From NCBI RefSeq assembly GCF_001613445.1, contig NZ_BDCJ01000009.1, forward strand, positions 186,001-250,000: a stretch of DNA of 64,000 bases. Direction: 5' to 3'. The notes beneath the pieces are model-generated. The model saw nothing but the letters and a program-made list of their open reading frames with translations, was not told the origin of the DNA and ran no database searches. The stretch comes from Nocardia grenadensis NBRC 108939. GTDB lineage: Bacteria > Actinomycetota > Actinomycetes > Mycobacteriales > Mycobacteriaceae. Position 1 is the first letter of the stretch. Each line of letters opens with the position of its first letter. The position numbers and the translations under genes are program-made. Below, piece after piece: positions 46,892-57,800 of this stretch.

Positions 46892-47360
46892 ATGCTGGCC
46901 GTGGCCGCCGTCCATGACGTCGAGGGCTTGGTCGCCAAACGCGTCTATGCGTTATATCGCGTCGGCAGGTCCCCGGCCTGGCGGAAGCTGACCCTGCGTC
47001 GCACGACAGAAGTGATCGTGGTCGGTTGGCTGCCAGGCGGCACGCCCGGCGCCGGCAGTTCGGTTCTCTGCTGGTGGCCGCGCACCACCGAGAGGGACAG
47101 CTGCGGCTGGCGGGCTCGGTCGGTGTCGGATTCTCCGACGCGGCACGGACGGCACTGCAACGAGAACTGGACGCGATCGCTGTCGAGGCTCCGCCGGTCG
47201 CGGGTGAGGTGCCCGCACTCTCGCCGAGTCGGCATCCTGGATGGCGCCGCAGTTGGTCGGGGAGGTGACCTATCGCGAACGTACGGCGTCGGGTCTGACG
47301 CATCCGGTGTGGAGAGGGCTGCGATTTGATCGCTCCGTCGCTGAGGTCGAGATGCCGTAG
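46892..47360 (+). pseudogene. ATP-dependent DNA ligase, C-terminal remnant with frameshifts
   Basis: Three consecutive reading frames each match part of a LigD/LigC-type ATP-dependent ligase: HDVEGLVAKR and RSPAWRKLTLRRTTEVIVVGW (nucleotidyl-transferase motif V region), FGSLLVAAHHREGQLRLAGS (OB fold), and from about 47238 WMAPQLVGEVTYRERTASG, HPVWRGLRFD. They end at a stop at 47358-47360. The N-terminal catalytic lysine part is missing. Non-functional. Confidence 0.75.
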
Positions 47361-47637
47361 AAGGTTTGGGCAGGGGCCGCCGGCTTGCTGCGGCGGTAGG
47401 CGATGTCGATGCGATCGCACCGATCGCAATGGCAGACCAAGAGAGACAGGATTGCGAGCTGGTTGAGAGCCGACCGTCCGCCGGGCGCTGGATTTGTGCC
47501 CGGTAGGGAATCCGCGTCAAGAGATTATATTTCCAGCTCAAATGTGGTAGATGAATGCCGGGGCGGCTGGCGAACTCGATATCCGAGCACTCGTGATTGG
47601 AGACACGCGTGGGAAAAGCCGCGTCCAACAGACCTGA
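47361..47637. other. Short decayed spacer between pseudogenes
   Basis: No gene supported. It separates the ligase and IclR remnants and is interrupted by stops in all frames. Confidence 0.35.
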
Positions 47638-48069
47638 AGCAGTCGGCCGCCCGGGAAGCCGAGCAGGTTCATCGCCAGCGTCGAGTGCGGGCGGGCGCCG
47701 CGGGTGGGCTCGCGCGAGGGCATGGTCTTTCCCGCCCATCGCGTGACCGCGGGCCTTATCCTGCTCGCCGCCATGGACCCGTCGGAAGTCGGCGAGCTGT
47801 ATTCCGAGCAGCGCTTTGAGGAATGCCCTGGTGAACGTCCGGATATGCGGGCGCTGCGCGCTCAGTTCGGCCGTGTGCGCCGCGCCGGTTTCGCCCTCAA
47901 CGACGGGCTCTCGGAGCGCGGTGTGGTCGCCGTCGGGGGGGTGCCGACGGCCGGGCTGTTGCGGGGGCTGTCCATTTCCATGCCGAGCGTCCCGCTACGA
48001 CCGTCGGCAGTTGCCCGCACTGGTCGCCACACTCCACCGTCGGCCGGCGCGATCGACATCGAAAACTGA
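47638..48069 (+). pseudogene. IclR family regulator, C-terminal effector-domain remnant
   Basis: In one frame: KPSRFIASVECGRAPRVGSR, EGMVFPAHRVTAGLILLAAM, ALRAQFGRVRRAGFALNDG and SERGVVAVG are the IclR effector-binding domain. It is preceded by an in-frame stop and no HTH is found. After about 47990 the match moves to another frame (SRYDRRQLPALVATLHR). With the adjacent thiolase start it looks like the end of a pcaR-type regulator of the beta-ketoadipate pathway. Confidence 0.7.
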
Positions 48070-48400
48070 ACACCTGCTCGGTAGTGAGGTCCGCGAGTTC
48101 GGCCGGTGCGCTCGGCAGGCCCGCCAGTGTGGGGCGAGCAGCCAAGCGCTGCCACTGCCGGGCGTGTTCCGGAGTGGGACGTCGCGAGATCAGGTAGGCC
48201 GCTCCGCTCCCGTGGCATGGCCTGGCCACTGTCGGTGGGTATGGATGTGAGGGCGAAGACGGTAGGGCGATATTTGCCCCCGGAGGCCTCAGGTGAGCAA
48301 GAGCTGCAGTATTTATCCGACGCATGTGTTCCATGCCTGCGCACCACTCCCGTTTGGTGCTGCCGTTCACCACCCGCACCGCGAGCTGAGGAGCACTGCC
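48070..48400. other. Spacer before the thiolase fragment
   Basis: About 330 bp. No gene supported. It ends in GAGGAG, a good ribosome-binding site for the truncated thiolase. Confidence 0.35.
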
Positions 48401-48523
48401 ATGGCATATGTCTACGCCGCCGCGCGACCCCCGTTCGGACGGTTCAACGGCGCACTGGCCGACATCCGTCCCGACGACCGCGCCGCCACCGCCATCCGGG
48501 GCGTGCTGAGCGAGGCGCGGTGA
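48401..48523 (+). pseudogene. Acetyl-CoA acetyltransferase (thiolase), N-terminal 40-residue stump
   Basis: MAYVYAAARPPFGRFNGALA then DIRPDDRAA is the start of a PcaF/PaaJ-type thiolase (usual form YDAIRTPFGRFGGAL). The frame stops after 40 residues where transposase-derived sequence begins, so the gene was cut by the insertion sequence. GAGGAG lies seven bases upstream of the ATG, so the stump may still be translated. Confidence 0.75.
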
Positions 48524-48850
48524 TCAGGTGATGCTTGGCACCGGCACGCTGCCGGCGCTCGAACGCGGGTGGTGCACACAGGGGGACAAGGGTCACGATT
48601 TCGACGTCCATCGCCGCTGGCTGCGTGCTCGCGGTATAGTCTCTCGCATCGCCCGTCGTGGTATCGAGGATCTCACGAGGCTGGGCTGTCATCGGTGGAA
48701 GATCGAGCGCACGATCGCGTGGCTGACCGGATACCGGCGGTTGCTGATCCGCTACGAACGTCACGGCCGCCTCTTCGCAGCATTTCTCCAACTCGCTGCG
48801 GCGCTCACCTGCTACAAGAAACTGTCCACATAAGACACCCTGTAAGTCTC
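48524..48850 (+). mobile_element. IS5-family insertion sequence, right-end remnant
   Basis: The 5' part is missing. Within 48528-48833 the C-terminal end of an IS5-type transposase is readable: GDKGHDFDVHRRWLRARGIV, RHRW-like CHRWKIERTIAWLTGYRRL (the DDE glutamate region) and LFAAFLQLAAALTCYKKLS. The right terminus reads, from outside in on the minus strand, GAGACTTACAGGGTGTC, a likely terminal inverted repeat that ends at 48850. This end supplies the stop codon of the giant gene on the opposite strand. Confidence 0.75.
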
Positions 48851-51800
48851 ATCGGTCTGCATCTTCGGAGGCGGACGATCTAGTCGACCCCCCGCGCGGA
48901 TCTCGATCATCCGATATGCGCTGTGCAGCCTCGCCCCACGGTGTAGGCCGCGCCCGGGTGCGAGGCTCGGCCGCCGTCGATGCGGCACCGTTGTCCGGCG
49001 GTGTCTCGACGTGCTCGAGCCCGCCCGGATCGTCGAAGGACAAGCCCTCCCGGTCGCCCCTACGTCGTACGGATGCGGCGGCTTCAGCCACCGGACCACC
49101 GGGGGCTCCACCGACGAGCTCATCCTCGGCGCCGAACATACCGAAGAATTCTTCGTAGAATACGGCCTCCTCGGCATCGACATGAGAAATGTCGTAGCCG
49201 AAAGCACTGAAAACTGCCCGGTAGAACGCAGTCACATTGAAATCGGTAGCGTCCAATATCGACTCGTCCACGATCGTCACGCCTGCCATCCGCATAGCCT
49301 GCACAATTTCGTAGTCGGTATGATGCGGATACAGTGCTGCCACCACTGCGCCGGCGAAATCACGCTCAAATACCCCCGGTGGGCTCAGCCAAGCGAAGCG
49401 TGTCATCATTCGGGCAGTGGTCCCCGATATACCGGTCAACGCTGGAATTCCGTGCTCGATGGCCTTCTCCTGGAACCACGCACCATTCGGCTTGAAGTCG
49501 AATCGTGCCCCGCCGGGCCGCCACGGGATCCGGACTGCATACCGGCGGGGATCCAGTCGCAGGGCCGTCTCGGCATCAACGATACCGTGATCGTGGTAGA
49601 CCAATACGGTACGTATGACAGCATTGCCTGAATCATCCCGGACACGTCGGCCGCGCTCGTCGTAAACATAGAGCGGCAGCACATTCTCGACCGTGCTGTC
49701 CTCGGATTTCAGCTGCGCTTCCAGCGCATCCGTATCGACCCGCCCCCTGTGGTAACGCAGTATGCGATCGGGATCGAGCCGGCTTATCCGAAACGCACGC
49801 AATCCATCGGGTACCGCTTCCAATTCGCGGCGCGAAAGCGGCATACCCATCAGTGCCCAGTCCTGTACCGTCAGCAGCCTGCGACTCTCGTCGGTCCGGG
49901 ACCGGACATCTGCCCGGCTGCGTCGATCATATTCATCGAATACACGGAGCGCCGCATCGGTACGCAACGTTGCATGCCGGACCAGATGCAGATCCTTGAC
50001 CGTAAGATCCGCCAAGGGCTTGCTTTCCAGCATCGATGCCCGGACGCTGCGCAGCGCGGGGACATCGAGCCCCAGGTCCGCTGCCGCTGTTTCCCATTCG
50101 GGTTGTTGGAACAGCTTGATCAGGCCCGCGTCCAGTGTCGTGCTACATGGCGGATTACGCTCTCCGCCACGAAGCATGGCATTGAGCAGCGCAGCCATGA
50201 GCTCACGTGGGTTGCCATCTCTCAGCAATTCCTCGAGCGGCACACTCCTGCGGACTATACCGTCCCATCGATCGATCTCGGGCGCGAAGAACGCCTCGTC
50301 GATCTGCTCGGATGTAGCCTCGGGATGCAAACCCGTCAATACTTCGCGCAGTCGCCGGACCGTCTCGACAATCGCTTGACGCGTAATTGCGCTATTATAC
50401 AGATACCGCGCCAGGGCCAGTTCATACCGTCCCCGTAGTTGTCGCCACTCGTAATTCTGGTCGTCGAAGATCGTCTCACCGCGGCGCACCCGCTGCAGCA
50501 CATCACTTTTGGTGTCAGGCAGCGACACCGGCGTACCGGATTTGTAGTCGGCTGTGGGCCCGTTCCCGGATGAATCCGGCGATTCCATCCCCGGAGCAGA
50601 GCCGATCAGACCGCGAACTCTGCGGCCCAGTCGCTGATCCGGCTTGCCGTCGACGAACGCCATACCCGCAAACGGACCGAGCTCGTCCAGATCCAGGCCG
50701 TATTCGTCACCGAGGCGCTGCAGGCAATCCGTCAAAGGCTTCCATTCGTCAAGCCGCGCCACATCGTCGGTGTGGAACGACACCCACACATTGGGCTCGC
50801 CCACCCTCTCGCTCCGGTTGTGCAACACGATCAGGTGATCCGCCACCTGATTGCGCCCGACCGGACCCGGACGCTGCAAGACCAGAGCCACCACCGATCC
50901 CGGGCGTTCGGCCATCCACCCCTCTACGGTCCGCTCCCGCTCCGTCTCCGATGCGCCGTGTCGACTCACCGAGTCCCAGCCGCCTCGATGCAACGCCGCG
51001 CCGAAGATTCGCTGCATCACCCGAACCCGTGAGGCTCCCTTACCGATCCGCTTCACCGCACGCTCGAGGATTCTCTCGTCACCGGTGAGATCCGCGACCA
51101 GCTTCGCTGAACCGACCACACAGTGCTCGGAATCGCTCGTGAACTGCGTCCATACTTCTCGATGCCCCGAGGGCAAAGGATCGCTCGGTACCGGTTGTGA
51201 GAGTTCCGGATCGTCGGCAATCGTGAGGAAGTCCGTAGCGACCTGCTCTCGAAGCCCGGTCAGAGCGGGACCGAACTCGCGCTCGCCCTCGCGCTCGCCC
51301 TCGCCCTCGCCCTCGACAGGTCGTTCCGTCGAGATAGACCGTGGGGCCGAATCAGCCGTTTCCGTGTCTTGCGCTGGTTCTGCCTGCTCGTCTTCGCCCT
51401 GGGGCTTCCTCCTCCAGCTCCATGGCGTTTCGCCGTTGCTGAATCCGTAGGCGACGGCACCGTCCGGAAGCCCGGACGCGCCAGGGCTAGCGGCTGTTCT
51501 CCACGATCGTCGGCTGGCTGGAAGGTCGAGTACCTCGGCTGGATCGAAGTTCGGGCCGATGCTTTCGGCGTCACCGTGAGGGGTGGGAGTGGCGGTTGGG
51601 TCGCCTGCCGACAGTCGTCTGGTGGGCCGTGGCAGCCTGCTGGGCGGGGTGTGGCCGGGCACCGATGGTGGGCTTTCGTTCTGCTCACTGCCAGTCAGTG
51701 GCTGTTCGGTTGCAGCACGCCGACTCGCTGTGGGTGTGTGGGCTCGCTGTTGCACTGCATCGGGGTTGCCGGTCGGCCCGTGTTGGAGGTGGTCTGCTGG

Positions 51801-54800
51801 TGCTTGTGGTTGGTCGGCAGAGGTTCGTGGCTCGACGGATGATCCCGAATCGAAGTCGGCACGCGCGGTCTCGTATACCGAGTCCGCGACGGTCGGCATC
51901 ACCTCGGTGGCAATCGGACCGTATCGGTCCATATTCGCTGTGGTACCAGAGTGTTCCGCATCGACCGGCCTGCGAGGATCGGTGGGGATCAGAAGCCGGT
52001 CGAGTTCACCGACCGCGGCCAGGGCGGCTCGATGGCGATGTTCAGCGGCTGCGGCACGCTGTTCCAGCTCGGTCGATCGGTCTGTGCTACCGGTCGCTTC
52101 CCGCAGCAGCGAGGATCGCAGGGGAGACGGATCGAGGGCGCGTGGGTCCGGGTCGTGGGGTATGCTGTCGATCAGCGATCGGTACCGCTGGGAGTTGTCC
52201 TTCGGTGACGCGTGCTCCAGCACCGAGATCAGCGCATCGAGCCAATCGATTTGCGTCACCAGCGATTCGTACTGCCGGGCCGACCGCGCGAATTCGTGTT
52301 CGTCGGTGTCGTCTACCTCGTCCACATATTGGCCCGCGACCCGCATGTGCTCGAACAGTGCGGCGTACACCAGGTATACCTGACCGACGACCGTGCCGCC
52401 GAGACGGTCGAGTATGCGGGCGGCTTCATCGTGGCGGGCGGTGTCGCGGGCCGCGGCCTCAACCGTAGCCGCAATCGAGCTGACAGTGGAAAGTGCGTAT
52501 CGCCGACGGTTTTCGGCTTCGATACCGGCGTGCGTGCGCGCCATCGCGGCAGCGGCGTCCTCCAGTTCCTCTACCGCGTTCGCGAATTCGGTCAACTGCC
52601 GCGTCCGCCCGGTCGCGAGCGTATTCGCCTGCTTGGCCGCCCGCAGTTCCGCGAGGCGTATTCGGATATGTGCGACCGGAACCGCGATGGCCGACGGATC
52701 GTTGTTCAGTGACGGTCCACGTGCCGCCTCCTCCGATGGCCGACTGCCGATGCTGTCCGGCGCGGCACCGGTTTGGCTTCTCGCAGATCCCGGAATCGGG
52801 CCACCGGCGGCTCCCGATCGAACGAGCATCGCTTCGTCCAGGTCCGGCAGCCCATCGAACGCCGATTCGACGTCGGCCACCGTCTCGGAGGAGACGACGG
52901 GTTGCCGGGATTGTGGCGGCGTCTCGGCGTCGGGGGCTTCCGCGCGCGGTCCGGAGACGGGGTTGCCGTCCCGGTCGAACTCGATGGTCTCGAACCGCCG
53001 CTCGTCGGCGGGCATCCGGTTGATGAATACTTCCTGTTCGCGGCGCCAATCATCGAATCCGACGGCCTTGTTCAGCAGGGTGCGGCGGTTGCGCAGATCG
53101 CGCGGGCCGTAGTCGTTTTCGGAGCTTCCGTCGCGTGACGCCGCCAGGTTGACGACGACCAGGTTCGGTTCGTCGACCGAGGTGCTGTCGTTGACCAGCA
53201 GCACCATATGGTCGTCGGCCTTGGTGCTGGTGCCGTTGGCTCGGGTGTCTTTCCATTTGTAGACCAGGACGGTGGTTCCGCCGGGGCGTGACTTCAGCGA
53301 TTCGACCACTTCGTCCAGCGATCCGGTCTCCTCGAGCCCGGCGCCGAATACCTCGCGCACCTTTTCGCGGCCGTATCCCTCGAGACTGGTCGGCGGCAGC
53401 CGAAAGCGGCCGGCGTTGTCGGGGCACAGTACTCGCATTCCGGTTACAGCATTGTTGACACAACTGTTGGGACTACGGCGATGGATCTGCACGACCGAAT
53501 CGAGCAGCACCGAGAATGCCAAGTATCGTGACGCGGCGGCAACGATGTCGTCGGCTGTCCCCTCATCGACGTCGCTGTTCCGCGTGGCGGACTGCTGAGC
53601 AACGGCATCCTGGGATGTTTCATGCCGGGTACCGTGGCCCAGCGGCCCGGAATCCGCGGCAAGCGAGTCGGTATCGTCGCGTGCATCGGATTCGGCGATG
53701 TTTACGGCGGGCAGGTGATCGCCTACCAATTCACCGAGGATGTCGCGGGCGATGCCGGGGTTGATGCTCGCGACGGGATAGCCCATCGCTGCGGCGAGCG
53801 CATCCCTCGCCTCGGTCAGCGCGGGTTCGAGTATGCGCATACCTTCGGCGCCGTCCACCGTGGCGATCGACAGACCGAGCTCGTCGGCGAGCCGGTTTCG
53901 CAACGGCATCATATGGTTCAGCGCCTGCTCGTCTGTGAACAGCGCACGCTGCAATGTCGTCGCAGTAGCGGTGGCCTCGACATGTTGCCGTAGTGCCTCG
54001 GCCGCTGCCGGTGTGACACCGGCCTGGTGCAGCAGCTCGCGAATCGGGTCGAGGGAACCGCTGCGTTCGAGTGCAGTTATTCGGTCCGCGAGTGCCGGTG
54101 CCGGGACTCCCAGCAACCCGGCCAGTCGTGCGGTCCTATCCGCCGGCCCGTCCGGGCCGGTGAAGTCGATGTCGCTGCCGTACTGCCCGGTGTCGGCCTC
54201 GGCGAGGGTGAGCGCGGGTATGCGGGTCGAGAAGGCGTGGTGCCGGATGAAATCCGCGGTGGAGTGCCGCAGCGCCCGCTGCTGTAGTTCGGGCACGAGC
54301 TCGCGGACGGATTGTCGTGCCTCGACCATCGCGTCGTGGGTCCGGGGGGTGGGATCGGTGGCGTGCGCGGCCACGGCCTGTTCGTAGTGGACCACCGTCT
54401 CACGTACTCCGCGCAGGTGCATGGCATTGCGGATCAGGGCGTCCTCGGGTGACATCACCACCTGCGCGCTGCCGAGCTGCCCGTTCCGTGCGGTGCGGTT
54501 CTTGGCCTGCTCGTGGATGTAGGACTGCTCCGGCGCCTCGGTCATCCAGACGTGCATGCCGCCCATGGCCTTCACCGCATCCGACACCGAGATGTCGACC
54601 CCGCGCTGGCCCTGCCGGTTGATCACCAGGATCTTGCCCTGCTCACCGGCCTCGTCGAAAACTCTCTGCAACTGGGATTCCCAGTCCGCACCCCAACCGA
54701 CGATCCGCTTGGCGTCGACCGCTTCGATCGCCTCGCGCGGCACCCCCGCGCGCACCAGTGCCTCCACCTGCCGTGCGACCAGGTCGTTGCGGTGACACAG

Positions 54801-57800
54801 GATCTCCTGGAACCGTCCCGCACCCCCATTCCGGATCTCGTTCGCGTACTCGGCGATCGTGCGCAGCTTGGCATGGGTGTTTTCGACCACATCGTGCTGG
54901 CCTTCGACCAACCGGTGCGTCTGTGACCGTCCTACCTCATGCGCCGGTTCCAGACCGTAGATCTTCTGCAGTACCGGGTTCAGGTCGGTGAGCGTGCCGG
55001 ACGCACCGGTTACTTCATCGAAAAAGGATCCCTCGCCGACACGGTAGATTTCGACCGAATCGATGCGCTTGGCGGATTCCGCGTCCGCGCGCACCACGAT
55101 CTGATGGTCCTCGGCCTTCTCCCCTCGGGCTTCGGCCGCGCGGATCTCCTTCGCCTCGATGGCCTGCGCGAGGCTCGCCTTACCCGGATCCGCGCTCCAC
55201 CGGGATTCGCTCGAGGTTTTCGGGTTCCGTTGCAGCCCGTGCTCGGCCTGATCGATGATGACGATCTTGCCCGCGTCCATTTCGTAGTGGACACCTGCCC
55301 GGACGAGAAATTCGGCGTTGGCGGCGGTCTCCAATCGGGAGGCGCCCATCCCCTCCAGCCAGTTCTCGCCGTTCGGCAGCGCCTCGACCTTTGCCCGCCC
55401 CGCGGCGGTGAGCTCGGGTTGACCGTCGTACCAGTACATGAACTCCGGTGTGCCATCGGCCTGCACGCCGATTTCCTCGGCGATTCGCCGGAGACCGAAA
55501 TCTTCGTGCGACAGCGACCCGTCCGCCAGCGCCTTGGTGAGGAATTCGTGCGCGTCGAACACCTGCCGGGCCGTTTCTGCCGGAGCCGCCTGCTCGGGAC
55601 CTTCGGACCGCAGAAACTGCCGTTCGCCGCGGTCGATGATGCCATCCATCTCGTCGATCAGCACATGCCGCGGTGGCTCGATACCGGCATTACACAAATG
55701 CCCGACCGTTTCGCCGGTCGCCACCACGATCGCCGGTCGGCCCTGCGCGATCGGCCCGAAGCCGTTCTCCTGATCGGCGCGGAACACGTCGATCCCGAAG
55801 TCGGTCATCACCTTCTGATTGGTGGAGTCGGTCAACAACTTCTCGTAGGTGACGACTTCACGATTGGCCAGGCCATCGGTCGTTGTCACGAGCAGTACCG
55901 AGCCATGGTGCACCGCACGTTGTATTGCGGTCGCCATGAATACCAGCGATTTGCCCTCGCCGGGTTTCATCTCCACCGGGCGCGATTTCATCGCGTAGAC
56001 GGCTTCGGCCTGCTCGACCCGCAACACCATACCGCCCGGCATCGCGTCACTGACCGTGCCCCGCCGGATGACCTCCACTGTCGCCAGCATCGATTGGTGC
56101 TCATCGCCGCCGTGTAGTCCGGCCTTCAGCACGTCGTCGGGAAGGTTGGACAGGCGCTGACTTTCCGGTACATGCTCAGCGGAGGCCTGGTGGAAATCGA
56201 TCAGCAGATCGGCCGCCCGATCACGGTCACTGCCTGGCAGGCCGGCGGCTTCGGCGAGACTGTCATGATCGGTGGCCGGAGCATTCCGCTCATCGTGCAC
56301 GGATGCCGAACGGTCGCCCGCAGCAGGCGTGTCAGTGCCGTCCGTCTCGATCCGGCCCGAGCTCTCAGGTCGTTCCCGGCCGGACTGCTCAGCGGTCGCC
56401 TCTCGCTGCGCGGTCGCATGCTCGTCGCCACCCAGCGATCCGTGTTCGGCACGGGCGCCCGGCGATCCCGCATCGCCCTCGGCGACCGAACGGGGCCGCG
56501 CCGAGGGCTCGTTGCCAGCACCGTCCGCGACCGCGGCGTGTGCTCCGGGCGGAGCACCGGCCTTCTCGGGAACCCCCCCGACCGGAGGAGCGTCCGCCGG
56601 GACCTTGGGCGGCGGCGCGGTTTCGCCTACCGCCTGGACCGACCGCGGCGCAGAAGCTCTCCCAGCAGCGGCCGGCTTGTCCGCCTGCGGCCGCTCGACC
56701 GTTGCGGTTGTCTCCGAACGCGGCCGAGCCGCGGCGGCGTCGGACGAGGCAGCGGCCTGCGACCCCGACGCTCGACCGCCTGCTCCTTCCGGCGCTTTAC
56801 CGGCGGCTCCCTCAGTCGCTCGACCGCCGGTCGCAGCAGGTGTTCCACCACTCGCGCCGTCGGCCGAAGCCGAGGCCTGTTGCCCACCCCGTGTTCGTGG
56901 CTGCGCGTCCGCCGCCTTCCCCGCGGTCTCGGCGGAAGCCCCGCCACGCTCACCTGCATTATTCGCGCTCTCGGCAGCCGGTTTCCATGTCTGCCTCGCT
57001 GCTTCCCACGCTCGTTTCGATTCCGTCGATATCTCGATCGGTTGCCGCGACGCTGCGGTTTCCGCGTCGTGCCCTGCCGAGATCGCATCGGGCGGCGTGA
57101 ACGGTGCGCCGCCGCCGATCGCCGGCGAACGGACGCTCTGGGCATATACGCCCCCGGAGAAAGCACCGTTGACCAGTGGCCCCAGCACCTCCGTGTAATG
57201 CTGCGGCCAACCAGCAATCAAGGCGGCCGCACCGAGGCCCGAGATCGCCCCCGCCGTACCATGCACCAAACCCATGGCCACACGACTGCTGGCGATCTGA
57301 GGGGAGACCATCGGAGCGAACCGGCCCGCGAGCATGCCGCCGACCGCTCCGCCCGCGCCGGACACGGCGGCCACCTCGATCGACTTCATATCGATGCCCG
57401 TGGGGTTGGAACCATCCTCCCCGATGATCTCGGGTGTTCTGTCCCCGGTGGCGACCTGTAACCCCTGCACAACCACTTCGACACCCACCGGAAGCGCGAC
57501 CGCCGTACCCATCCACTTGGCGAACTGCGCCGGCCCCATACCGCTCAGCTGGGCGGCCGCCTTCGCTCCACCCGCCTGAATGGCCCGCTGTAGGTTCGCG
57601 CGCAGCACGGCGACCTCGGCGCGTCCCTGGAGCAGCGTGGATTCGACTGCCGGCGCGGCCGCAACCTGACCGCCCGGACCCGCCGCCGTGGCGGCCGCGA
57701 TCAGACCGTAGACCTTCCACGCCAGGTGGATACCGAACGTGAACATCACGCACAGCCATTTCTCCGCGTCGTTGGCCGCCGCCTGTCCCTGATCGGCCAG

